Below, piece after piece: positions 45,261 through 54,700 of a stretch of DNA of 64,000 bases. The stretch lies in contig NZ_JACZFQ010000090.1 in the NCBI RefSeq assembly GCF_014904755.1, positions 1 to 64,000 of the forward strand, written 5' to 3'. Below the pieces are notes generated by a model. That model was given only the letters and a program-made list of their open reading frames with translations, ran no database searches and was not told the DNA's origin. Position numbers and translations under genes: made by a program. The stretch comes from Neoluteolibacter marinus. GTDB taxonomy: Bacteria > Verrucomicrobiota > Verrucomicrobiia > Verrucomicrobiales > Akkermansiaceae. The stretch's first letter is position 1. The number at the start of each line of letters is the position of its first letter.

Positions 45261-46226
45261 TTAATCAATCGCGGCCGGGATTTGTCCGGCTCCCTCGGCG
45301 TGGCGCTTGATGTGACCGAGGACCCGCAGGTGAATGCGGTGGATGATTTCATCGGAGACCACGCCCCAGTAGAAAGCCGGGGCGATGCGGTGGGTGTACC
45401 AGGTCGTGCCCTCCAGCAGGACACGCCCGTCCTTCTCGGAGAGCCGGAACTGCCCCTTTTTGGAAGTCATGTAGCCGTGCAAATGGGGGGCGTGCAGGTC
45501 GTCGTAGAGGGAGAACTCCTTCATCGCCGGCGGGTTCTCGGTGACGTCGAACGAAAGCCTCCGGGGAGCGTCCCACTCGGTCACCGGTTCCACGAAACTG
45601 CCGGTGGAAAAGGTGCAGTAGCGGATGGCTCCCACGCCGTGGCCTTCGATGCTGGCTTTCACCGGGTAGGCGATGCCGAGCCGGAAGATCGCCTCCGGCG
45701 TGCCGTGGATTTCCGGGAAGGCGATGACGGTGTCCCAGACATCCTCGATGCGGGCGTCGACCAGGACCGAGGTGGTGACCTCCCGCAGTTCCGGCTCCGG
45801 TGCGGTGGCGTGTTCGAAGCCGACCAGCAGGGGAAAGGCGAGGCACAGCAGGGAAAGGATCGTCGATCGCCCGGCGGCTCCGATCGACGACCCGACAAAA
45901 CGACCGGCCGCCGCGCCGACCAGGCCCAGCGCCATTGCCAGCGGCAGGGCCATCAACAGGCAGATCAGCCCGTCCAACGCGAAGATCATGATCAGTCCGC
46001 CGAGCGCCAGGATGCTCAGCGAGGCGACCCCGTAGGCGCTGCCGAACGACATCGGCCGCCGGTAGCTCCAGCAGAAGGCGGAGAGGAAACTCACGGCGAC
46101 CGGCAGGCCGACAAACAGGCTCCAGCCGTATTCCTCGAAACCCTTGATGGAAAGCGCCGCGCCTCCCATTCCGATCAGGGCGGGCAGGAATATCGCGGTG
46201 AGCTTGTGATTGAGGAGGCGTTGCAT
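45261..46226 (-). CDS. Polytopic membrane protein with SRPBCC (polyketide cyclase-like) domain
   Basis: 321 residues from the ATG at 46226; the longer frame back to 46328 adds a polar tail not expected ahead of the first helix. The first 160 residues carry about five membrane helices (IFLPALIGMGGAALSI, LFVGLPVAVSFLSAFCW, YGVASLSILALGGLIMIFAL, LICLLMALPLAMALGLVGAA, ILSLLCLAFPLLVG). The C-terminal part is an SRPBCC/START-like domain with its opening VTTSVLVDARIEDVWDTVIAF and the closing FRLSEKDGRVLLEGTTWYTH. SRPBCC domains bind hydrophobic ligands. Neither ligand nor partner is known. It diverges from the six-hairpin glycosidase gene across 137 nt. Confidence 0.75.
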   Translation of the reverse strand: MQRLLNHKLTAIFLPALIGMGGAALSIKGFEEYGWSLFVGLPVAVSFLSAFCWSYRRPMSFGSAYGVASLSILALGGLIMIFALDGLICLLMALPLAMALGLVGAAAGRFVGSSIGAAGRSTILSLLCLAFPLLVGFEHATAPEPELREVTTSVLVDARIEDVWDTVIAFPEIHGTPEAIFRLGIAYPVKASIEGHGVGAIRYCTFSTGSFVEPVTEWDAPRRLSFDVTENPPAMKEFSLYDDLHAPHLHGYMTSKKGQFRLSEKDGRVLLEGTTWYTHRIAPAFYWGVVSDEIIHRIHLRVLGHIKRHAEGAGQIPAAID

Positions 46227-46363
46227 GACGGTCGGGCGTCCGGCGCGGGCGAAGTTCCGGAAAGCCTCAGGGCCGCTTCGCAATCGTGCAAGTTTGGTCG
46301 ATTCTTGTGACGCAATTTTACAAGCCAAACGGGTTTGAAGTGGGGAGAGTAGGAGTCTAACCC

Positions 46364-48628
46364 ATGATGACCCGGGCTCTGCTCTCCTTTCTCCTGCTTA
46401 CCTTGCCCGCCGTGGCGCGGCATCCGGTCGGCAACGTCAACCGCTTCCTGTCCAACTCCTCGCGCACCGATTTGATCGGCCGCGACCTGTGGACGACCGG
46501 CAAGGAGGTCAACGACGAGCGCGTGTCGAAGCCCGACTTGTCCGGGCGCCCGCAGGTGCCGGAGCAAAACTGGACCCCGCCCGCCTTGGGCATGAACGGG
46601 GTCTTCGCTGCCGGCCACCAGACCCCGCTGGCCGATGTCATCCGGATCAAAGTCCGCCAGCATGTCGGCGGGGAGGTCGTGCCGCTCGACCTGGTGGTCA
46701 CCCGCCACCAGTGGACGCCGGCCTGGAGCATCACCCACTACCGGCCCTTGCCGTCGGGGAAGCCTGGCAGCTACCCGTTTTCCGGCACGATCGCGATCAA
46801 GGAAACCAAATGCGTCACCGGCGACGACGTCTTTGTCACGCGGCTGGAAATCCTCAACGACAGCCGCGGCGACACCACCGTCGACTTGCTACTGGAAACA
46901 CCGGAGTTCACCCGTAGCGACGACGGCAAGGTCCGCTTCGATGCCGAGACCAACGTCGGCGGGATCTCCGGCGGCGCGCCGGGCAAGCGCGGCGGCTGGC
47001 CGATCAACCCCACCGGCTTTCTTTCCACCTCCGGCGACCTGGCCTTTGGCGAAGGCATCGTGCTGCCGCCGCAGAAAACGAAAACCCTGCGGCTCGCCTT
47101 CGCGGTCGACGAAACCGGCACTACCAACGCGGCGGACCGCGTCGCCGCGACGCTGGCCGATCCCGATCCCTTCAAGCGCCATGAACAGGATTTCAACGCC
47201 TGGTTCGACGCCAAGGTGCCCGCCTTCACCACCGACGATCCCGACCTCGCGAAGCTCTACTACTATCGCTGGTTTCTGGTGAAGCGGAACATCCACGACC
47301 CCAAGCGCTTCATCGCGAACCATCCCTACAAGCGGCCGGCGATCTACGAGAGCCCGATCGGCGACTGGTTCTGCGCGGTCATCGGCCTGCCGATCCCGGT
47401 CCAGGTCCAGGAGGTCCGCTGGTGCCGCGACATCACCCCGGGCAAGGACCACATCCTCAACTGGGCGGAAAACGTCCACTACCAGTACCGCGACTATCTC
47501 CAGTTCACCCCGGCGGCCTTGTGGAACTTTTACAAGATCAACCCCGACCCGGAGATCCGCGCCGCCGTCGCCCAGCCGGCCACCGACTACGCCTGGAAAG
47601 ACGTGCCCGTCCACGGCCAGCCTCAGCTCCCGGTCCAGGAAGGCAGCTGGCCGACCGGCGCGGAGTACCAGCCGAACTTCTACCAGTTCACCAAGCCCGA
47701 GCCGTGGGACTGGCGCCACGACGTCGAGGGTCACAAGCAGGGCTTACCCTACGCGAAGTCGGTCCGCCTCGACAAAGCCGCGTTCACGATCGCCAACCTC
47801 TACGGCGCGGCGCACTTCATGGAGGAGCTCGGCAACACCAGGAGCTTCACCGATTCCCGCGCCCAGGCCGACCGGATGCTGGAAACCGTGAAGCAAAAGC
47901 ACTGGAAAGACGGCTTCTTCTATTCCGCCGACCCGGAAACCGGTGCCCTCGCCGACCAGGCCGCCGGCTACGACGGCTTCCTGCCCTTCCTCTTCGGCAT
48001 GATACGGGATCCGCAGTATTTCACCGCCTTCGACCGGTTCTTCGACCCGGACTGGTTCTGGTCGGAGTACCCGATCACCACCGTCGCGAAGAACTCGCCG
48101 ATGTACTGGAGCGGCAACTGCCTGACCGGGCCGACCGCCGCCAGCGTCGCCGAACCGCACGTCTACCACTGCTGCTGGAACGGCCCAATGTGGAACTACA
48201 ACAACAGCGCCATGTGCAACGCGCTGGGATCGGTCGCCGCCACCCCCGGCGGCGCCAAGTACCGCGACGGCTGGCTCGAGTTCTACCGCCGCTGGTCGGA
48301 CAGCCACTTCATCTACGGCGACCGCTCGGTGCCCTGCGCGCTGGAGCATCTGCGGCCGACCGACGGCGCGAACTTCCGCCGCCAGGTCGTCGACTACTTC
48401 CACAGTGCCTGGCTCGATCCGCTGTATTCGTTCTGGGCCGGCATCTCGGTCCCCGACTCGCGCGACCGGGTCCGGTTCGATCCTTTCACCGACGAGGACT
48501 TCCGGTTGGAAAACGTCCCCGCGGGCGGCCGGGAGCTGACCTTCGTCCAGCAAGACGGCCGGCGTTCGGTCCTCGACGCCGACGGCAAGCTCCTCGCCGA
48601 GGGGGCGGGAGCTCTGGAGGTGAAATAA
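46364..48628 (+). CDS. Exported six-hairpin (alpha/alpha)6 glycosidase, MGH1/GH63-like
   Basis: 754 residues with a signal peptide (RALLSFLLLTLPAVA). An N-terminal beta-sandwich domain (to about residue 270) is followed by a helical toroid with motifs of the mannosylglycerate hydrolase-like/GH63 clan: YYYRWFLVKRNIHD, WCRDITPGKDHILNWAENVH, GSWPTGAEYQPNFYQFTKPEPWDWRHD, TIANLYGAAHFMEEL and YHCCWNGPMWNYNNSAMCNAL near the C-terminus. These aromatic, acid-rich motifs line the active site of such glycosidases and include candidate acid/base Asp and Glu residues. The substrate is unknown; proximity to the GH13 pair suggests related sugars. It is followed 23 nt later by the ECF sigma factor gene. Confidence 0.8.
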   Translation: MMTRALLSFLLLTLPAVARHPVGNVNRFLSNSSRTDLIGRDLWTTGKEVNDERVSKPDLSGRPQVPEQNWTPPALGMNGVFAAGHQTPLADVIRIKVRQHVGGEVVPLDLVVTRHQWTPAWSITHYRPLPSGKPGSYPFSGTIAIKETKCVTGDDVFVTRLEILNDSRGDTTVDLLLETPEFTRSDDGKVRFDAETNVGGISGGAPGKRGGWPINPTGFLSTSGDLAFGEGIVLPPQKTKTLRLAFAVDETGTTNAADRVAATLADPDPFKRHEQDFNAWFDAKVPAFTTDDPDLAKLYYYRWFLVKRNIHDPKRFIANHPYKRPAIYESPIGDWFCAVIGLPIPVQVQEVRWCRDITPGKDHILNWAENVHYQYRDYLQFTPAALWNFYKINPDPEIRAAVAQPATDYAWKDVPVHGQPQLPVQEGSWPTGAEYQPNFYQFTKPEPWDWRHDVEGHKQGLPYAKSVRLDKAAFTIANLYGAAHFMEELGNTRSFTDSRAQADRMLETVKQKHWKDGFFYSADPETGALADQAAGYDGFLPFLFGMIRDPQYFTAFDRFFDPDWFWSEYPITTVAKNSPMYWSGNCLTGPTAASVAEPHVYHCCWNGPMWNYNNSAMCNALGSVAATPGGAKYRDGWLEFYRRWSDSHFIYGDRSVPCALEHLRPTDGANFRRQVVDYFHSAWLDPLYSFWAGISVPDSRDRVRFDPFTDEDFRLENVPAGGRELTFVQQDGRRSVLDADGKLLAEGAGALEVK

Positions 48629-48651
48629 CCCGCAAGCCCTCCCGTATCGCG

Positions 48652-49266
48652 ATGATCGACAACCACCACCCATCCCTCGAGCAGCACGGCGGGACTTCCG
48701 CGGAGGCGGTGACGCTTGTCCTCGAGTCGGTGCGGCGCGGCGATGGCGGGGCGTCGAAGGACCTGCTGCCGGTGGTCTACGAGGAGCTGCGGCGGCTGGC
48801 GATCTCGCGGATGGCCCACGAGCTGGCGGGGCAGACCTTGCAGGCCACCGCGTTGGTGCACGAGGCGTGGCTGCGCCTGGTCAACAACGGCGACCGCACC
48901 TGGCAGAACCGCGCCCATTTCTTCGGCGCCGCGGCCGAGGCGATGCGCCGGATCCTGATCGAGAACGCCCGCCGCAAGTCGCGCCTCAAGCGGGGCGGCC
49001 ATTGCACCCGGGTCGACCTGGTGGACGTGGAACTCGCCGACACCACCTCGGACCAGAAGATCCTGCTGATCGACGAGGCGTTGGAAGAACTGGAGGCCAG
49101 CGACCCCGACAAGGCGCGGGTGGTGGTGCTGAAGTTCTTCGGCGGCATGACCAACCAGGAGGTCGCCGAAAACCTGGCGGTCAACGAGCGCACGGTCGAG
49201 CGGCACTGGGCCTTTGCCAAGGCGTGGCTGTTCCAATCCATCCGCGGCCGGACGCGCTGCGAATGA
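48652..49266 (+). CDS. ECF-like RNA polymerase sigma factor (PF07638 type)
   Basis: 204 residues from the ATG at 48652; the open frame continues far upstream but is a shadow of the glycosidase gene. The sigma-2 region reads LLPVVYEELRRLAISRMAHE and LQATALVHEAWLRLV, the hallmark opening of the ECF sigma family typical of Planctomycetota and Verrucomicrobiota. The sigma-4 region includes ARVVVLKFFGGMTNQEVAENL and NERTVERHWAFAKAWLF, a helix-turn-helix for the -35 element. No anti-sigma factor follows. Instead a Ser/Thr kinase starts 48 nt downstream, the arrangement seen for sigma factors controlled by phosphorylation (inference from known ECF-kinase pairs). Confidence 0.93.
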   Translation: MIDNHHPSLEQHGGTSAEAVTLVLESVRRGDGGASKDLLPVVYEELRRLAISRMAHELAGQTLQATALVHEAWLRLVNNGDRTWQNRAHFFGAAAEAMRRILIENARRKSRLKRGGHCTRVDLVDVELADTTSDQKILLIDEALEELEASDPDKARVVVLKFFGGMTNQEVAENLAVNERTVERHWAFAKAWLFQSIRGRTRCE

Positions 49267-49314
49267 CCTGCCGGGTTTTGCCGGTGCGATGGCGCATGAA
49301 GGAGTGAAGCACCG

Positions 49315-51582
49315 ATGACCGGACGGAACCCAGGCGAGGAAACCCTCTTCGATGCCGCGCGGCAGATCGGTCGCGGGGCGGAGCGCCGCGCCTTCCTCGA
49401 TGCCCGCTGCGCCGGGGAGGCCGCGAAGCGATCGCGGGTCGAGGCGCTGCTGGCGGCGGAAGACGAGGCGGAACGGTTCTTCGAACATACCCTCGCCGGG
49501 TTCCGGGCGCTGGTCGATGGCGCCGCGGCGGAACCTTTTGGCGGAACGGTTGCTTGCGCCGAGGAAAAATCCGGGTCGCGCATCGGCCGCTACGAGGTGC
49601 TCGAGAAGATCGGCGAGGGGGGCTGCGGGGTCGTTTACATGGCCGAGCAGCTCCATCCGGTGCGCCGGCGGGTGGCGCTGAAGATCATCAAGCTGGGGAT
49701 GGACACCAAGTCGGTGATCCGCCGCTTCGAGGCCGAACGCCAGGCGCTGGCGATGATGGATCACCCGAACATCGCGATGGTGCTCGACGCCGGGGCCACG
49801 GAGTCGGGGCGGCCATACTTCGTGATGGAGCTGGTGAAGGGTCTCAAGATCACCGATTACTGCGACCGGAACCGGCTCGGGACCCGCGAGCGGCTGGGTC
49901 TTTTCATCCAGGTCTGCCAGGCGATCCAGCACGCCCATCAGAAAGGCGTGATCCATCGCGACATCAAGCCGTCCAACATCCTCATCACCCTCCATGACGG
50001 GGTGCCGGTACCGAAGGTCATCGACTTCGGCATCGCCAAGGCCACGGAGACGATGCTCACCGACAAGACCCTGTTCACCGCCTACTGGCAGATCATGGGC
50101 ACGCCCGCCTACATGAGTCCGGAGCAGGCGGAGATGAGCGGGATGGATGTCGACACCCGCAGCGACATCTACAGCCTCGGCGTGCTGCTTTACGAGCTGC
50201 TGACCGGCCGCACCCCCTTCGACGCGGCGACGCTGCTGAAGTCGGGAGTCGACGAGCTGCGCCGCACGCTGCGCGCGACCGATCCGCCGCGGCCATCGAG
50301 GATGCTGCTCAGCTTGGCCGGCGAGGAGCTGGCCCGGACGGCCGGCTGCCGCCGTGCCGAGGTTCCCAGGCTGGTCTCGCAGGTTTCCGGCGACCTCGAC
50401 TGGGTCGTCATGAAGGCGCTGGAGAAGGACCGCTCGCGGCGCTACGAGACGGCCAACGGGCTGGCGCTGGATGTCCAGCGACACCTCGCCCACCTGCCGG
50501 TCACCGCCCGCCCGCCGACCGCGGTCTACCAGTTCCGCAAGCTCGTCCGGCGGAACAAGGCGGCCTTCGTCGCCGCCAGTGCGGTGACCGTCACGCTGTT
50601 GATGGGACTGGCGGCCTCGTCGTGGCTCTACCTGCGCGAGCGCGATGCCCGGCGCCGCGCGGTGGTGGCGGAGCGCCGGCAGGTGGAACTTCGCAAGGAA
50701 GCTGAAGCGGGTCGTGCCGGCGAGGCCCTGTTGCGGGAGCAGGCGGAGACGCGTGAAAAGATCACCCAGGCGGTCGTTTCCGTGCGCTACGGCAACCATC
50801 CCGCCGCGGATGCGATCGTGAAGGACCTCAAGGTGAGTCGCGCGACGCTGGAAGGGGCGGAGGTCTACCGCACGCTCGGCGAGTGGCACGCCTATGCCGG
50901 CCGCTGGAAAGAAGCGGCGGAGCGCTTTTCTTCGTTGCTGCAGGTCAACCAGCTGGAGTGGAAGGACCAGCCGTCGCTCGACTATGTGCGGGCGAGCGCG
51001 GCCTGGATCGAACTCGGCGACCTCGCGGGCTACGAGGAGTTTCGTAAGTCGATGCTCGGGCGCTACTGGCACTCGTCCGACCCGATCTCCGCGGAGCGCA
51101 CGATCAAGTGCTGCCTGGTCTTGCCCGCGGACGCCGAGATGATGGCGAGGCTGGCCCCGCTCGCGGAAGTCTCGGTCCGCTCCTTCGACGGCAAGAGCGA
51201 GGATCTGGTGAACGAGGACCAGGCGACGCGGATGACCTGGCGGATGCTTTCGATCGCGTTGATGGAATACCGCTTGGGCCGCTTCGAGCACTCGGCCTTG
51301 TGGTCGCGGCGTTGCCTCGCCTACCGCGAGGAACTTCCGGCCCGGGTGGCCTTGGGCAAGACCCTGCTGGCGATGGCGCTGTTCGAACTCCACCAGGGAG
51401 ACCAGTCGGCCTCCGAGCTGGCGGCGGCGCGGGAGATCATCGACGCGAGGTTCGCCGAGGTCGCCGAAGTCGGTTGGGAAGAGGATTACCACTGGTTCGA
51501 CTGGGTGATGGCCCGCGTTCACCTGCGGGAAGCGATGGAACTCTTCGCCCGCGGTCCATCGTCGGCTGCCGGGGCGGACTGA
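49315..51582 (+). CDS. Transmembrane Ser/Thr protein kinase with TPR-like sensor
   Basis: 755 residues. A short helical N-terminal region (FDAARQIGRGAERRAFLDAR) common in these kinases precedes the catalytic domain at about residues 93-350. The glycine loop is IGEGGCGVVYMAE, the ATP-binding Lys is in VALKIIK, the catalytic loop is VIHRDIKPSNILI, the DFG motif is VIDFGIAKA and the P+1/APE region is GTPAYMSPEQAE. A single membrane helix (VAASAVTVTLLMGLAASSWLYL, about residues 416-438) leads to a mostly helical outer part with TPR-like units (YRTLGEWHAYAGRWKEAAERFSS). The coupled ECF sigma factor is its likely target. A terminator follows the gene. Confidence 0.94.
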   Translation: MTGRNPGEETLFDAARQIGRGAERRAFLDARCAGEAAKRSRVEALLAAEDEAERFFEHTLAGFRALVDGAAAEPFGGTVACAEEKSGSRIGRYEVLEKIGEGGCGVVYMAEQLHPVRRRVALKIIKLGMDTKSVIRRFEAERQALAMMDHPNIAMVLDAGATESGRPYFVMELVKGLKITDYCDRNRLGTRERLGLFIQVCQAIQHAHQKGVIHRDIKPSNILITLHDGVPVPKVIDFGIAKATETMLTDKTLFTAYWQIMGTPAYMSPEQAEMSGMDVDTRSDIYSLGVLLYELLTGRTPFDAATLLKSGVDELRRTLRATDPPRPSRMLLSLAGEELARTAGCRRAEVPRLVSQVSGDLDWVVMKALEKDRSRRYETANGLALDVQRHLAHLPVTARPPTAVYQFRKLVRRNKAAFVAASAVTVTLLMGLAASSWLYLRERDARRRAVVAERRQVELRKEAEAGRAGEALLREQAETREKITQAVVSVRYGNHPAADAIVKDLKVSRATLEGAEVYRTLGEWHAYAGRWKEAAERFSSLLQVNQLEWKDQPSLDYVRASAAWIELGDLAGYEEFRKSMLGRYWHSSDPISAERTIKCCLVLPADAEMMARLAPLAEVSVRSFDGKSEDLVNEDQATRMTWRMLSIALMEYRLGRFEHSALWSRRCLAYREELPARVALGKTLLAMALFELHQGDQSASELAAAREIIDARFAEVAEVGWEEDYHWFDWVMARVHLREAMELFARGPSSAAGAD

Positions 51583-51597
51583 GCGTCGGGAGCGCGG

Positions 51598-51624
51598 CCG
51601 CCGGATGAGCCGGCGGATTTTTTT
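51598..51624 (+). terminator. Rho-independent terminator after the kinase
   Basis: A 7-bp perfect G+C stem (CCGCCGG / CCGGCGG, 51598-51604 with 51610-51616), a 5-nt loop and seven T residues lie 16 nt after the kinase stop codon. Confidence 0.85.
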
Positions 51625-51777
51625 CGCGGGCGTGTCGGATTCGCGCGGGCCCTTGGCGCATTGGAGGAGACCCCAGAAACCGCTGCCGGGGGCATCCCCG
51701 GTATCGACCCGCCGCTGCGTCGCCGACTCCCGGGCGCCATCCGGCCGGAAAACCTAACCAAAATCCTGACGAAACCC

Positions 51778-54700
51778 ATGAGAACCCCTTGCCTGACACC
51801 GATCACCCGGGCCTCGTTGCTGGCCACCGCCTCGCAGCACTCCCGTTGGTTCGCCTGCCTTGTTGCCGGAGCCTCGGCCTTCAGCGCCGCCCCGGTGTTC
51901 GCCGTCGATTGGAACGGCGCCGGTCCCGACTGGAACAATCCCGCGAACTGGACGCCCGCCGGGGTGCCGAGCGGTGCCAATGCCGTGATCAACGTCACCG
52001 CGCCGAGCATCGCCACCATCAACGCGACCATCTCCGTCACCCCGGTGGATATCATCATTGGCGACGGGGCGACAGGCCAGCTCGACCACCTTGCAGGGGA
52101 CGCCGGCACCGGGCCGGGGAACTGGATGTTCGCGGGCCGCAACGGCGGGACAGGCGTCTACAACCTGGGAGATCCGGAAGACGGCGACGGCACCTACAGC
52201 GGCCTCGCGACCGGCACCGGCAACCTGAACGTCGGCGGCCGCCTCTACGTCGGTGGCAACGCCGGCACCGGCAGCACCGGCACGGTCAACGTCAACACCG
52301 CGGGCACGCTGGCGATCGGCGCACATCTGGAAATCGCCACCAACTCCAGCACCGGCACTTTCAACCTCGACGCCGGGTCGGTGACCGTCGGCGACTGGAT
52401 GGAGGTCGGCAACGGCGGCGGTAGCACCGGCTATCTCAACATGTCGGGCGGCACCATCACCAAGGGCGGCAACAACGGCTTCATCATCGGTGCCAACGGC
52501 GCGACCGGCGTCGCCACCGTCACCGGCGGCACCATCGTCACCACCTCCGGCGGCAACGGCCAGTTCCGGGTCGGCAACAACTCGGGCTCCAACGGCACGC
52601 TCTATTTCTCCGATGCCAGCCTGAGCGTCTCCAACGAGATCTGGATCGGCAACAACACCGGCGCCGGCGGCACCGGCACGCTGCTGATGTCCGGCGGCAC
52701 CTGGACCAAGACCGGTGTCAGCAATTTCATCATCGGCGCCAGCGGCAACGGCACCATGGAGATGAGCGGGGGAATCGTCGACGTGGCGCCGAGCACCACC
52801 GCCGACCGCGGCATCACCTGGATCGGTGAACAGAACAACTGCACCGGCGCCCTGACCCTTTCCGGCAGCTCGGAGTTCCGCACCGCGAGGTTCACGCTGG
52901 GCGTGACTGGCGGGACCACCGGCACGCTCGACCTGGACGGCGGTACGGCCAGGACCGGCCAGATCACCGGCGGCGGCGGCACCTCGACGGTGAACTTCAA
53001 CGGCACCCAGATCGTCGCGACGGCGAACCAGGCGAACTTCGTCGCCAATCTCACCGGTGCCGTGGTCGAGGCCGGCGGCCTGAAGGTGGATACCAATGGT
53101 TTCAACGTCACGATTCCCCAGGGCCTCACGGCGGGCACCCCGTCCGGCGGGGTGGTGAAGACCGGCTCCGGGTCGCTCACGCTTTCCGGGCTGAATTCCT
53201 ACACCGGTGATCACCAGGTGAATGCCGGCCGGCTGGCGGTCACTTCCGACTCGACCGGCGGCGGCAGCTTCACCGTCGCCGACGCCGCGACCTTGGGCGT
53301 GATCCAGACCAGTGACATCAACTCGCTTAATGCCGCGAATGTCACCCTCGGCAGCTCCGCGGCGACCGCGCTGGACATCGACCTCGGCGACATCGCCGGC
53401 AATCCCGAGGCCGCGCCGCTCAACGTCACCGGCACGCTGACCCTGAACGGTGAGGTCACCGTCAACCTGGCCGACCTCCGGCCCGCGGTCGGCGTGGTTC
53501 CGCTGGTCGCCTACCAGGGCGCGGCGGCCGGCGGTGGATCCTACACCCTTGGCTCCCTGCCGAACGGGGTGGTGGTCAGCGCCGCCGGGATCATCGACGA
53601 CCCGGACTACTACGGGGCGGGCCAGGGACTGGTCTACGTCGAAGTGGAAAGCGTTTCGCTACCGTCGTGGACGGGCTCCGACAGTTCGGTGTGGGACACC
53701 ACGACCGAGAACTGGTTCGACCTCGTCAGTTACCTTGACTCCACATACAGCGACCCGGCTCCGGTTCTGTTCGACGACTTCGCCGAAGAGACCGCCCAGG
53801 ACATCACCCTCGACGAAACGGTGGCGCCGAGCAGCGTGGTCTTCGAGAACTCGACCCTGGTATTCAGCCTTTCCGGCACCGGCAAGATCACCGGTGGCAC
53901 CGGCTTGACCAAGAAGGGCACCTCGTCGGTGACAGTGAGCACGGCCAACGACTACCTGGGCGTGACGTCCGTGTCCGGCGGCACCCTCGAGGCGATCAGC
54001 CTCGCCGACGGCGGAGCCCCGAGTTCGATCGGCGCCTCGTCCTCCGACCCGGGGAACCTGGTCCTCAACGGCGGCACCCTGAGCTACACCGGGGCTCCGG
54101 TGACCATCGATCGCGGCCTGACCGTCGCCGCCTCCGGCAGCACCATCGCCGTGGCAGACGCCCTGACCTTGGCCGGGCCGATCGTCACCGCCGGCGGCGA
54201 CTTGACCAAGGCCGGCGCCGGTAACCTGATCCTGGCAAACGACGGGCCGAGCGTGATCGGCGCGGTGAGCCCGGGCTGCAAGGTGCAGGAGGGGACCCTC
54301 ACGCTGAGTGGCGCGGGGGCCCAGGCCATCACCGTGATCGGCGAGATGCAAGTGGCCAACACGCCCGACGTTTCCGCCGACCTGGTGTTGGAAAACAGCT
54401 CGCTGACCACCACCAACTTCCTCGCGATCGGCCGCGGCAACGGGGACAACGGCGTGTGCCACCTGACCGCCACGGATTCCACGCTTTTGACCGCGAACTT
54501 CAGCACCGGCTACAACAACGGCCTGGCCAACAACGCCAGCGAGCAGTTCGTGGTGCTGAACGACACGGTGTGGACCAACACCGGGGTGACCTATCTGGCC
54601 GAAAGCACCGGGTCGTTGGCGACGATGACGCTCAACGGCACCTCGCAGTACAATGCGGCCGGGACCATCCTGGTGGGCCGCTTCGGGGGCACCGACGCCA

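Noticed and set aside
48394-51522. Minus-strand open frame of 1042 codons
   Set aside because: It is antisense to the sigma factor and kinase genes, whose motifs are unmistakable.
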